Position numbers and translations under genes: made by a program. The notes under the pieces are model-generated. The model was not told the origin of the DNA. It ran no database searches and worked only from the letters and a program-made list of their open reading frames with translations. Positions 41,537 to 49,571 of a stretch of 64,000 nucleotides of DNA are shown here, in pieces. Each line of letters opens with the position of its first letter. Position 1 is the first letter of the stretch. This DNA comes from Paenibacillus sp. HGH0039 (GTDB taxonomy: Bacteria > Bacillota > Bacilli > Paenibacillales > NBRC-103111), in NCBI RefSeq assembly GCF_000411255.1, contig NZ_KE150413.1, positions 2,394,580-2,458,579 of the forward strand. The letters are read 5' to 3'.

Positions 41537-43477
41537 TTTGACGGACTTCTCTCCGTATTTATTGCGGTAATGGCTGAGGGCAAGGAGCGGCCAGATGTAT
41601 CGGTAGCTTTCGTAGGTGTTGTAGAAGCTGCCCGGCAGTCCCGCCCCTGTCGGGTATAAGGAAGTCCAATCCCGCTCATCGAGAGCGGCGACGAGTCTCT
41701 GTATGCCCCGGTCGATTGCCGCCGACGGCCGGGGATGAACCGCGATCAGCGCGTCGAGGGCCCATGCGGTTTGGGACGGGGTACTGGCCCCGAGACTTTC
41801 GTAGCGGCCCACAATGTCGCTGGCGCACGATTCTCCCCAGCCCCCGTCGGGATTTTGTACGCTCAGGAGCCAGCGTACCCCTTTGGCAACAGCGGGATGA
41901 TCCGGTTCCAAGCCGACTGCCGCCAGCCCCGTCAGCGCCGCCCACGTTCCGTACAGGTAGCAGATCCCCCAGCGCCCGTACCAGGAACCGTCCTTTTCCT
42001 GGTTAGCGACCAGCCAGTCGGCCCCTCTTCGAATCCAGACGTGCTTAACGCCCAGACCCGCTGTGCTGCCGAGAAATTCCAGCGTACGGCCTGTCAAGTC
42101 GGCCGTAGAAGGATCGATTGCCGCATGCTTCGCGCCCTCCATGGGCAGGAGCGTCAGCAACTTTTCGTCCGTGTCCTTCTCGAAAGCGGCCCAGCCGCCG
42201 TCTTGGTTCTGCATGGATATGATCCAGTACAAGCCCCTGTTCCACGCTTCCCGGCCGGCAGTCCCTTCGGAGCGCAGAAATTTAACCGCGCGGAGAGCGG
42301 CTGTCGTATCGTCCACATCCGGATTTCGCGTATTGGAGGGGGAGAACCCCCAGCCTCCGGGTACCGGATGGGAAACCTTCCGGCCCCAGTCGCCGATCTT
42401 CCGCTGCTGTTTGGCGAGCAGGTAGGAAGCGGCCTTCCGGATTCCGGGAGCTTCCGGCCGGACGCCCGCTTCCTGCAGCGCATAGGCGATCAGAGCCGTA
42501 TCCCATACGGTGGGCGGGGCGTTCTGCATAAGCAGCCTGCCTTCGGACACGCACAGCATGGCCTTCAGGCCCTTTACCGCCTGCGCGATAGTCGGATGGC
42601 GGCGCTCGAAGCCGAGCGAGAGCAGCGCGAAGACGAGCAAGCACGTGCTGCTGGCGTAGCTGTACAGCGTGCCGTCGGGCTCGATCCGCTCGAGCATAAA
42701 CCGCTCGGCTTTCTTCACCGCGCTCCCGTGAAGCTGGCCGGGAAGCGCGGCGAGCTGCGAGATCCCCGCCTGGATGGCGGCCAGCAGCCCGCCCGGGCCG
42801 CGTTCCGGTTGTGCGGAAGAGCCGGGCACCGACCCGGAAGAGGCGCCGCTCTTCCCGTCCTCGTCCCGGCGCACGCCCAGCGCGGACAAGTCCGGTGTCC
42901 GGCTCGTACGGACGGAGAAGTTGCGGTCCGCCATCAGCAGAACGGGCGCCAGATGAACCCGCGCGTAGGCGGACAAATCGAAGAAGCTCAAGGGAGCCGA
43001 CGCCGGCAACAGCAGGAACTCCAGAGGGATCGAGTACGCCGCCGGCCACGGAATCTGCCCCGTTGCGGCCAGAATGACGCGTGTCAGGACATTCGTAACG
43101 CCGGTGATCCCTCCCCGGGAGCGGATAAAGGCCCGGGCGTTCACCAGGGACGGGCTGCTGTCGTCCGAATAGCCGGAGAAGAGCAGGGCGTAATAGGCTT
43201 CTACGCTTGCGGCCAAATTGCCGTCCTTCTCGTCGGCGTACAGCTTCCAGGAGCCGTCGGGCTGCTGGTTACGGACGATGCTGTCGTGCAGCCGTCGGAT
43301 CAGCGCCTCATCGTCCGCATTTTCCGTTTCCAGCGTGCGGAGCAGAATAATCAGATAGGCACTTGTTGAAATTCCGTTGTCGTAGCAAAATTTCCACGTC
43401 CCGTCCTTTTCCTGTTTTCCCAGCAGCCATTCGGAAAGGTTGTGGATGGCATGAGCGACCTCCCGCATAATACGCAT
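41528..43477 (-). CDS. sqhC: Squalene-hopene/sporulenol-type terpene cyclase
   Basis: About 649 residues of the class II triterpene cyclase family. The protonating motif DVDD is at 387-390 (NPDVDDTTAAL), and QW repeats such as GKQEKDGTWKF, QPDGSWKL, NQDGGWAAF, EKDGSWYGRWG and NPDGGWGES fill both domains. In Bacillus the orthologue makes sporulenes from tetraprenyl-beta-curcumene, and in other bacteria hopene; sequence alone does not decide. Products rigidify membranes. A Gly/Ser-rich insert at about 205-225 is unusual. Start 43477 has AAGGGGTG upstream; a GTG at 43489 overlaps it. Confidence 0.9.
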   Translation of the reverse strand: MRIMREVAHAIHNLSEWLLGKQEKDGTWKFCYDNGISTSAYLIILLRTLETENADDEALIRRLHDSIVRNQQPDGSWKLYADEKDGNLAASVEAYYALLFSGYSDDSSPSLVNARAFIRSRGGITGVTNVLTRVILAATGQIPWPAAYSIPLEFLLLPASAPLSFFDLSAYARVHLAPVLLMADRNFSVRTSRTPDLSALGVRRDEDGKSGASSGSVPGSSAQPERGPGGLLAAIQAGISQLAALPGQLHGSAVKKAERFMLERIEPDGTLYSYASSTCLLVFALLSLGFERRHPTIAQAVKGLKAMLCVSEGRLLMQNAPPTVWDTALIAYALQEAGVRPEAPGIRKAASYLLAKQQRKIGDWGRKVSHPVPGGWGFSPSNTRNPDVDDTTAALRAVKFLRSEGTAGREAWNRGLYWIISMQNQDGGWAAFEKDTDEKLLTLLPMEGAKHAAIDPSTADLTGRTLEFLGSTAGLGVKHVWIRRGADWLVANQEKDGSWYGRWGICYLYGTWAALTGLAAVGLEPDHPAVAKGVRWLLSVQNPDGGWGESCASDIVGRYESLGASTPSQTAWALDALIAVHPRPSAAIDRGIQRLVAALDERDWTSLYPTGAGLPGSFYNTYESYRYIWPLLALSHYRNKYGEKSVKPE

Positions 43478-43616
43478 CGGATTACACACCCCTTTTTACA
43501 AAATCGGTATTCATCGAATAAACAGCGGCTACCGGTAACTTTTTTCATTTCCAATCGTTCTTATCAGTGTATGTAAAAAAATCCCGGATAGTTGTGCGGC
43601 CGGGGGAGGCGCGAAA

Positions 43617-43652
43617 AAAACAAACAGGCACCTGCTAGTGGCGCCTGTTCGA
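43617..43652 (-). terminator. Terminator of the YjcZ-like gene
   Basis: On the minus strand AACAGGCGCC and GGTGCCTGTT pair around ACTAGCA and are followed by TGTTTTTTT. Confidence 0.8.
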
Positions 43653-43692
43653 ACGGTCGTCTGCTGATTCGGGTCGATTTAAATTGCGTTCC

Positions 43693-43824
43693 TTAGTACA
43701 GGAAAGTGCGGCTGACGATAACCAGCAGAATGAAGAGAACCAGAATTACCGCCGTGCTAGTGAAAAGTCCACCGTAACCAACGCCGCAACCTACTCCTGT
43801 TCCTACTCCTCCAACGTATCCCAT
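43693..43824 (-). CDS. YjcZ-like sporulation microprotein
   Basis: A 43-residue protein: a glycine- and valine-rich N-terminus (MGYVGGVGTGVGCGVGYGG) followed by one membrane helix (STAVILVLFILLVIVSR) and TFLY. This is the pattern of the YjcZ family of small sporulation proteins, where a G-rich segment precedes LVLFILLVI. An AAGAGGAG site lies before the start and a strong terminator follows. It is likely expressed in the developing spore. Confidence 0.8.
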   Translation of the reverse strand: MGYVGGVGTGVGCGVGYGGLFTSTAVILVLFILLVIVSRTFLY

Positions 43825-44088
43825 ATCGATCCAACTCCTCTTAATTTGATTGACATTACCCTACAACATATGACGAAGGAAGAGATGGCGATTGTGTGTT
43901 TGCCCGTAAGGGGAAGCGCCTGAATGGAAGAGAGCGGAGGAAAAAGCGGATTTTTTATAATGGAATAAATTGGATAAAAAAGTTACAAAAAATTAATGTT
44001 TTACGAAGCCGAATGCGGAAGGAAGCGGACGGATACAGATGGAACCTTATAAAGTCTTCTTTATTTTGAAAAAGGGGTTATAAGCAGT
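43825..44088. other. Intergenic region between the YjcZ-like gene and the deacetylase gene
   Basis: The two genes are divergent. An A/T-rich stretch at 43960-44010 and scattered promoter-like hexamers are present, but no site is convincing enough to name. Confidence 0.4.
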
Positions 44089-45255
44089 ATGATGAAAGCA
44101 CTCAAAATCTTTCTTTCTCTTCTCCTCGTTGCAGGATCGATTTACCTGGTGCGCCAGAGCGCCCCGCGTTTTACCTACAAAGACCAGGTTGCCGTCCTGC
44201 TCTATCACCACATCAGCGATACGGACATGAGCAACGTCACGATTACACCGGCGCTGTTCCGCAGCCAGCTCACTTTTCTGAAGAAAGAAAATTATCACTT
44301 TATCACGCTCCAGCAGTTCAGAAGCTTTATGGCGGGCGGGAATGTGCCGGAGAATGCCGTCCTGGTTACGTTCGACGACGGGTACGAAAGTCTATACGAC
44401 CAGGCTTATCCGGTGCTGAAGGAGCTTCAGGTTCCGGCCGTTAATTTCGAGATCACGGGAACGCTGGCGGACCCTCGTGCGCGCAAGCTCCATTTTCTCG
44501 ACGAGCGGCAGCTGAGAACGATCGCAACGGATCGCGACGCCAATATTTCCTGTCAGTGTCATTCCGACAGCATGCACGACAAACAGAACGGCAAACCTCT
44601 GCTGACGACGAACATTGTGGTGGACGGCAAGCAGGAGACGGAAGAACAGTATAAGAAGCGGGTGGTTAACGACGCCCTCGACTGCAAGAAGAAACTGAAA
44701 AAAGCGGGAGAAGAGGAAGTCGATTCCTACGCATATCCCTACGGCTATTATGATGACCGGGCTACCTCGCTCCTTCAGAGTGTCGGGTATAAGTACGGCT
44801 TCACGGTTCTCAGCGAAATGACGACAAGAGCCGACGATCCTATGCAGATTTCGCGCATCACGGCCGGAAGCCCGGATATCACGCCCCAAGTCCTGAACCG
44901 GACTATCCAGCGCAATGTGATGGACTTCAGCCAGGATTATAATTACGTGCCCCTGCGGGACACGCTGAAGGATCTGGGCGGCACGATGGCCAGGAACAAG
45001 GACCGTACGATCACGTTCTACCTTCATGGCAAGCCTTACATGCTGGATCCGGAATCGGGAACGATTGAAACGGCAGGGAAACAAATTCCGCTTAAACATC
45101 CCCTTCTTTTAAAATCGCGCAAAGTGTATATTCATTTCAAGGATCTGGAGAATGTGCTGGGTATACAAATCGCCCATAATCCTTTGCGTAATTCATTTTT
45201 CGAGCGTCTGACTCCGGCCAAAGCAAGAAACATTGAAACGCTTACAAAATCTTAG
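44089..45255 (+). CDS. Exported polysaccharide deacetylase
   Basis: A 388-residue protein with an N-terminal membrane anchor or signal (LKIFLSLLLVAGSIYLV). The NodB domain (about 35-280) has VLLYHHIS, TFDDGYES with metal Asp97, a CHSDSMH His pair and YAYPYGYYDD. The C-terminal part (about 300-370: TITFYLHGKPYMLDPESGTIE, VYIHFKDLENVLGI) resembles the copper amine oxidase N-terminal-like wall domain. It likely removes acetyl groups from peptidoglycan or another surface glycan. Family members need a divalent metal held by the Asp-His-His set. Confidence 0.85.
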   Translation: MMKALKIFLSLLLVAGSIYLVRQSAPRFTYKDQVAVLLYHHISDTDMSNVTITPALFRSQLTFLKKENYHFITLQQFRSFMAGGNVPENAVLVTFDDGYESLYDQAYPVLKELQVPAVNFEITGTLADPRARKLHFLDERQLRTIATDRDANISCQCHSDSMHDKQNGKPLLTTNIVVDGKQETEEQYKKRVVNDALDCKKKLKKAGEEEVDSYAYPYGYYDDRATSLLQSVGYKYGFTVLSEMTTRADDPMQISRITAGSPDITPQVLNRTIQRNVMDFSQDYNYVPLRDTLKDLGGTMARNKDRTITFYLHGKPYMLDPESGTIETAGKQIPLKHPLLLKSRKVYIHFKDLENVLGIQIAHNPLRNSFFERLTPAKARNIETLTKS

Positions 45256-45280
45256 AAAATGTTAGAAAATACGAGAAAAA

Positions 45281-45320
45281 GGGTGAATGAAACCGGTAAA
45301 ACGGTTCTTTCGCCTATTTT
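45281..45320 (+). terminator. Probable terminator of the deacetylase gene
   Basis: GGTGAATGAAACCG and CGGTTCTTTCGCC pair with a few mismatches around GTAAAA, followed by TATTTT. Confidence 0.5.
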
Positions 45321-45336
45321 CGATATATTCTGAATA

Positions 45337-45366
45337 TTTACAATAGTTTAATATTTGGGGTAAGAT
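45337..45366 (+). promoter_or_regulatory. Possible promoter of the ABC transporter leader
   Basis: TTTACA (45337-45342) and TAAGAT (45361-45366) are 18 bases apart. Transcription would start near 45373, giving a leader of about 480 bases. Confidence 0.4.
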
Positions 45367-45372
45367 AAAGCC

Positions 45373-45710
45373 AAGGAGGAACACAAATTTTAAATGGGTA
45401 TAAGGACATAAACACTTCAACTTGACAGCCAGGGGTGATCCCTATAGGACCATAACCATCAGAAGTCCAGACTACAGGAAGGGAGATGAATCCGTTGTAC
45501 CCAGTTAGCGAAGCATGCCCTTAATAATCGAAGCGGAGGCATGCGGGAACCCAGGAAACGAATGAAGCAGAATGGAGTGTAAACGGACAATTGAATACGT
45601 TCAATCAAGCATAGGGGCCTGCCGATTATCACGGATAACCGGGGTCCCTATTTACGTGTCTGTTTGTTCCGAGTTTGATCCGAAACAGTGCCGGAGGGCG
45701 CTTTTTTTAT
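45373..45710 (+). ncRNA. Structured leader of unknown class upstream of the ABC transporter operon
   Basis: Several paired elements occur in order. ACTTC/GAAGT (45414-45418 and 45461-45465) enclose GGGTGATCCC. GGAC/GTCC lies at 45447 and 45465. GCATGCC/GGCATGC (45513-45519 and 45538-45544) follow. Then comes a long hairpin around AGGGGCC...GGTCCCT (45612-45650), and finally AGTGCC-GGAG-GGCGCT with seven Ts (45687-45708), which is an intrinsic terminator. Purine-rich single-stranded blocks (GGGAGATGAATCC, GGGAACCCAGGAAACGAATGAAGC) look like tertiary-contact or ligand-binding sequences. It does not fit the FMN, SAM, TPP, purine, glycine, c-di-GMP or T-box patterns known to me. Proposed as a riboswitch-like attenuator; the evidence is structural only. 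Confidence 0.45.
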
Positions 45711-45852
45711 GTCTTTTTTTGGCTGTCCTTCGGGTCCGGCTACCTGAAATTTTAATCCCGAATGAAAAAAAAGAGGCCTTATGACCGCTATCCGCCCCCT
45801 GTACAATAAAGGAACCGGGATTTCCACTTTAACCGACAGGAGGTGCGGATAC

Positions 45853-46815
45853 TTGCCAAGCAGCAATCGCTCCCGTACGCCGGCGGCATTCCAGAGCAAA
45901 CGGGGAGCGGCAGGCTGGATACGCCTGTTTTACAAACAGCGCCAGCTGCAGACGATGGCCCTTCTCGGGGTCGCCTGGATTCTCATTTTCAACTACATAC
46001 CCATGTATGGGATTTTGATCGCCTTCAAAAATTTCAGCATCATTAAGCCCGTCTCCGAGGCGCCCTGGGTAGGATTTGAACACTTCCGAGCTTTCCTGGA
46101 GGACGAGAACTTGCTCCCCGTCATCCGGAATACACTCGGAATGAGTTTGCTCAAGCTGGTCATCGGATTCCCGCTTCCGATCCTGTTCGCTCTTTTTCTG
46201 AATGAGTTGAGATCGGTGCGCTTCAAAAAAACGGTTCAGACGATCTCGTATTTACCGCACTTTTTGTCCTGGGTCATTCTAGGCGGGATCTTGTCCACCT
46301 GGCTGGCGGATACGGGATTGATCAACAAGCTCCTGGAAGGACTCGGAATTCTTCGTGAACCGATCGCCTATCTGGCTGAACCGGCTTATTTCTGGGGCAT
46401 TGTCGTTTCGACCGACATCTGGAAGGAGCTGGGCTGGTCGGCGATCATTTATTTGGCGGCGATGGCCGGGGTTTCCCCGGAACTTTACGAAGCGGCCACG
46501 ATGGACGGGGCGGGGCGTTTTCAGAAAATGCGGGCCATCACGCTCCCGTCGATTAAGGGAACGATCACGATTCTGTTTATTCTCGCCATCAGCGGGGTGC
46601 TCAATTCCAACTTCGACCAGATTCTGGTGCTTCGGAATTCCTTGAATGAAAGCGCTAGCAATGTGATTGACGTTTATGTGTATCAGATGGGTATCGCAAA
46701 CAGCCGGTTTTCTTACGCGACCGCGGTCGGACTCATCAAATCCGTCATTGCCCTGGGGCTTCTGCTGGGAGCCAATTACGTGACCAAACGATTTAATCAG
46801 ACATCACTTTTCTGA
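45853..46815 (+). CDS. ABC transporter permease, LplB family
   Basis: A 320-residue inner-membrane permease with six helices. The BPD_transp_1 coupling motif is EAATMDGAGRFQKMRAITLPSIKGTI. The N-terminal LGVAWILIFNYIPMYGILIAFKNF is typical of LplB-type permeases of Paenibacillus carbohydrate importers. The start is TTG at 45853, because a perfect AGGAGGTG (45838-45845) lies seven bases before it; ATG 45781 has no ribosome site. It pairs with the next permease and the lipoprotein; no ATPase gene is present, so a shared MsmX-type ATPase is likely used. Confidence 0.88.
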   Translation: MPSSNRSRTPAAFQSKRGAAGWIRLFYKQRQLQTMALLGVAWILIFNYIPMYGILIAFKNFSIIKPVSEAPWVGFEHFRAFLEDENLLPVIRNTLGMSLLKLVIGFPLPILFALFLNELRSVRFKKTVQTISYLPHFLSWVILGGILSTWLADTGLINKLLEGLGILREPIAYLAEPAYFWGIVVSTDIWKELGWSAIIYLAAMAGVSPELYEAATMDGAGRFQKMRAITLPSIKGTITILFILAISGVLNSNFDQILVLRNSLNESASNVIDVYVYQMGIANSRFSYATAVGLIKSVIALGLLLGANYVTKRFNQTSLF

Positions 46816-46832
46816 AGAAAAGAGGCTTGGAA

Positions 46833-47720
46833 TTGATTTTGTTTAAACGGAAAACAGCGGGGGAAGCGATTTTTGATGGTTTAAACGGGCTCGTGATGCT
46901 GCTTGTCTGTTTTGTGACGCTCTATCCGATCTGGTACGTGCTGGTCCATTCGTTCAACAACGGGACCGATGCGATGCAGGGCGGGATTTATTGGTGGCCG
47001 AGGGTGCCGAGCCTGGACAATTACCGGGCCGTTTTTGAAAATACGGGGATTATGAAGGCCATGGGCATTACGGTGGCAAAAACGGTAATCGGCACCGCGG
47101 CACACGTGTTTTTCACCTCAATGGTCGCGTACGCGTTCTCCCGCAGGGAGCTGGCCGGACGACGGGTGTATATGATGCTGGGCACGGTGACGCTTTTTTT
47201 CAGCGGGGGGCTGATCCCGACCTATCTGCTCATTCGTGACCTGGGACTGCTGGACAGCTTCTGGGTATATATTCTTCCCGCGATGTTCAATTTCTTCGAC
47301 CTGATTATTTTTCTCGCCTTCTTCCGGGAAATTCCGGCGGGGCTTGAAGAAGCGGCGAAAATCGACGGCGCCGGCGACTTTACGATTTTTTGCAGAGTCG
47401 TGCTCCCTGTGTCCATGCCGGTAGTGGCTACGATCGCCTTGTTTCACGGGGTCTATCAGTGGAACGATTATTTTACGGGGATGATCTACATCAACAATCC
47501 CGATCTTCAGCCGATCCAGACCTTCCTTTACAGGGTGGTGGCCCAATCCAGCTCGAACCAGATGCTGGCCGCGGCTCCCGGCGGGATGGCCAAGAACGTC
47601 ACCTCCCAATCGATCAAGCTGGCGACGATGGTGGTCACTACGCTCCCAATTGTTCTGGCCTATCCGTTTCTGCAAAAATATTTTGTGAAAGGGTTTATGA
47701 TTGGTTCCATCAAAGGTTAG
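46833..47720 (+). CDS. ABC transporter permease, YtcP/LplC family
   Basis: About 295 residues with six helices. The EAA loop is EEAAKIDGAGDFTIFCRVVLPVSMPVVATIALFHGVYQWNDYFTGMIYI, as in YtcP-type partners of LplB. The N-terminus GEAIFDGLNGLVMLLVCFVTLYPIWYVLVHSFN is also typical. The start is TTG: 46833 is seven bases after AGAGG, while TTG 46827 is closer to it. It follows the first permease by 17 bases in the same operon. The substrate is probably an oligosaccharide; which one cannot be told. Confidence 0.87.
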   Translation: MILFKRKTAGEAIFDGLNGLVMLLVCFVTLYPIWYVLVHSFNNGTDAMQGGIYWWPRVPSLDNYRAVFENTGIMKAMGITVAKTVIGTAAHVFFTSMVAYAFSRRELAGRRVYMMLGTVTLFFSGGLIPTYLLIRDLGLLDSFWVYILPAMFNFFDLIIFLAFFREIPAGLEEAAKIDGAGDFTIFCRVVLPVSMPVVATIALFHGVYQWNDYFTGMIYINNPDLQPIQTFLYRVVAQSSSNQMLAAAPGGMAKNVTSQSIKLATMVVTTLPIVLAYPFLQKYFVKGFMIGSIKG

Positions 47721-47760
47721 ATTGAAGTATTCATGATTCGTGTAAAAGGAGACCGATCTT

Positions 47761-49434
47761 ATGCGCAAAACGAGCAGGCTGGTTCCTCTGGTTCTCAGCG
47801 CCGTCCTGGCCTTAACGTCCGCGGCATGCACGCAAAGAGGGGCGGGAGGTGAAACGGCCAAGCCGGAGTCCACGGCCGCCGAAATCAAGATCGACCCGGA
47901 CGCGCCGGGGTGGAAGAGCGACACGTCGCCCGTCACGTTCGACTGGTATTTGAATTTTTCCTGGTTCGGGAGCAAGTGGGGAGCCGATCCGACCTCGCAG
48001 TATATCACCAAGAAAACCGGCGTGAACCTTAACCTCATCGTACCCGCGGGCAACGAGAACGAAAAGCTCAATACGATGATCGCGTCGGGCAAGCTGCCGG
48101 ATTTTATCACGCTCGGCTGGTATGAGGACGGGGTCAAGAAAATGATCGAGGGCGGGATGGTGCTTCCTCTCAACAAGCTTGCCGACCAGTACGATCCGTA
48201 TTTCGTCAAGGTGGCGGACCCCGCCAAGGTGTCGTGGTATACGCAGCCGGACGGGAACGTATACGGCTATCCGAACGCCGCGGCCTCTCCTAAGGATTAC
48301 GAGACTTCGGGGGACAAACAGACGTCGAACCAGACCTTCCTGGTCCGCAAAGATATGTACGAGGCGCTTGGCAAGCCCGATATGCGGACGCCGGAAGGCT
48401 TCCTCGGCGCATTGAAGGCCGCAAAGGAAAAGTTTCCCGAGGTTGGGGGGCAGCCGCTCATTCCGCTCGGACTGCACGAATTCGGGGACACCGGCAACTA
48501 TTCGCTGGAAGATTATAACCAGCGTTCTTCCATTCTGCAGAACTTCCTTGCCATTCCGATGGAAAAAGACGGCAAGCTGTACGACCGCACCACGGACCCC
48601 GAGTACGTTAAATGGCTGAAAACGTTCCGCAAGGCCAACGAGACGGGCCTGCTCGCCAAAGACATTTTTATCGACAAGCGGCCGCAGATGGAAGAGAAAA
48701 TCGCCCAGGGGCGCTACTTCGCGATGATGTATCAGCGCACGGACTTCGCCGCTCAGCAGAATGTGCTGTATGCCAAGGACCCGAACTCCGTGTATATCGC
48801 CGTGGACGGTCCCGGCAATGCGAAGCAGGACCCGCCCGCCTTGAGCGGGGGCACGATTTCCGGCTGGACGGTCACGCTGATTTCCAAAGACGTGAAGGAC
48901 AAAGCCAGGGCCATCCGTTTTCTGACGTATATGCTAAGCGAAGAAGGTCAGAAGGATTTCTATCTCGGAGAGAAAGGCGTTTCCTACGATACGATTGACG
49001 GCAAAGACCAGTTCAAACCGGAGGCGCTCGCTCTGCTCAACAAAGACCGTGCGGCGTTCGACAAACGGTACGGGTCCTCCTATACATTCTGGATGCTGAT
49101 GGATACGACGATGAACTTGAAATGGGCACCGCCCGCCGTGGAACCGTTCAAGCAGCTGGAAGATTGGACGAAAGGGAAAACGAAAAGCTTTTCTCAATTC
49201 GACCAGGTGAATCCGACGGGAACTTCCGAGGAAGGGATCATCGCGGGCAAAGTAACCCAGTTGTGGGGCAAGGCGCTGCCGAAGCTGCTGCTCGCCAAGA
49301 GCGACGGGGAATTCGACCAGATTTTCGCCAAGTTTCTGAAGGATCGCGAAAACGCGGGCATCGCCAAGGTGGAAGCGTACCGGCAGAAAGTGTACGAGGA
49401 CAATCTAAAGAAGCTTCAGCAGTTTTTGAAATAA
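47761..49434 (+). CDS. Extracellular solute-binding lipoprotein
   Basis: A 557-residue family 1-type substrate-binding protein. The signal peptide ends with SAAC (Cys near 23), so it is lipid-anchored. The mature part shows the LplA-like layout: VTFDWYLNFSWFGSKWGADPTSQYITKKTGVNLN, IASGKLPDFITLGWYEDGVKKMIEGGMVLPLNKLADQYDPYF and YGYPNAAASP. It presents the sugar ligand to the two permeases encoded upstream. AAAGGAGA lies before ATG 47761. A terminator follows at 49446 before the two-component genes. Confidence 0.88.
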   Translation: MRKTSRLVPLVLSAVLALTSAACTQRGAGGETAKPESTAAEIKIDPDAPGWKSDTSPVTFDWYLNFSWFGSKWGADPTSQYITKKTGVNLNLIVPAGNENEKLNTMIASGKLPDFITLGWYEDGVKKMIEGGMVLPLNKLADQYDPYFVKVADPAKVSWYTQPDGNVYGYPNAAASPKDYETSGDKQTSNQTFLVRKDMYEALGKPDMRTPEGFLGALKAAKEKFPEVGGQPLIPLGLHEFGDTGNYSLEDYNQRSSILQNFLAIPMEKDGKLYDRTTDPEYVKWLKTFRKANETGLLAKDIFIDKRPQMEEKIAQGRYFAMMYQRTDFAAQQNVLYAKDPNSVYIAVDGPGNAKQDPPALSGGTISGWTVTLISKDVKDKARAIRFLTYMLSEEGQKDFYLGEKGVSYDTIDGKDQFKPEALALLNKDRAAFDKRYGSSYTFWMLMDTTMNLKWAPPAVEPFKQLEDWTKGKTKSFSQFDQVNPTGTSEEGIIAGKVTQLWGKALPKLLLAKSDGEFDQIFAKFLKDRENAGIAKVEAYRQKVYEDNLKKLQQFLK

Positions 49435-49445
49435 GCTTTTCAAAG

Positions 49446-49472
49446 AACCCAGACTTCTGGGTTTTTTGGAGT
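49446..49472 (+). terminator. Terminator after the solute-binding protein gene
   Basis: AACCCAGA and TCTGGGTT pair around CT, followed by six Ts. Confidence 0.75.
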
Positions 49473-49571
49473 TTTGGCGATATACTGGAACTAGTCCGAT
49501 TGCCATAATTTTGCTTTTGTGCTGCCCGATCGGGCTTTCGTTTTGCCGATACTCGACTAGGATGTGATGCG

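Noticed and set aside
41735-43369. 544-codon plus-strand frame opposite the terpene cyclase gene
   Set aside because: The cyclase has clear DVDD and QW motifs on the other strand; the frame is low-complexity, rich in Arg, Gln and Pro, typical of a shadow.
45572-45784. 70-codon frame inside the structured leader
   Set aside because: It reads through two hairpins and an intrinsic terminator and has no ribosome site; more likely non-coding.
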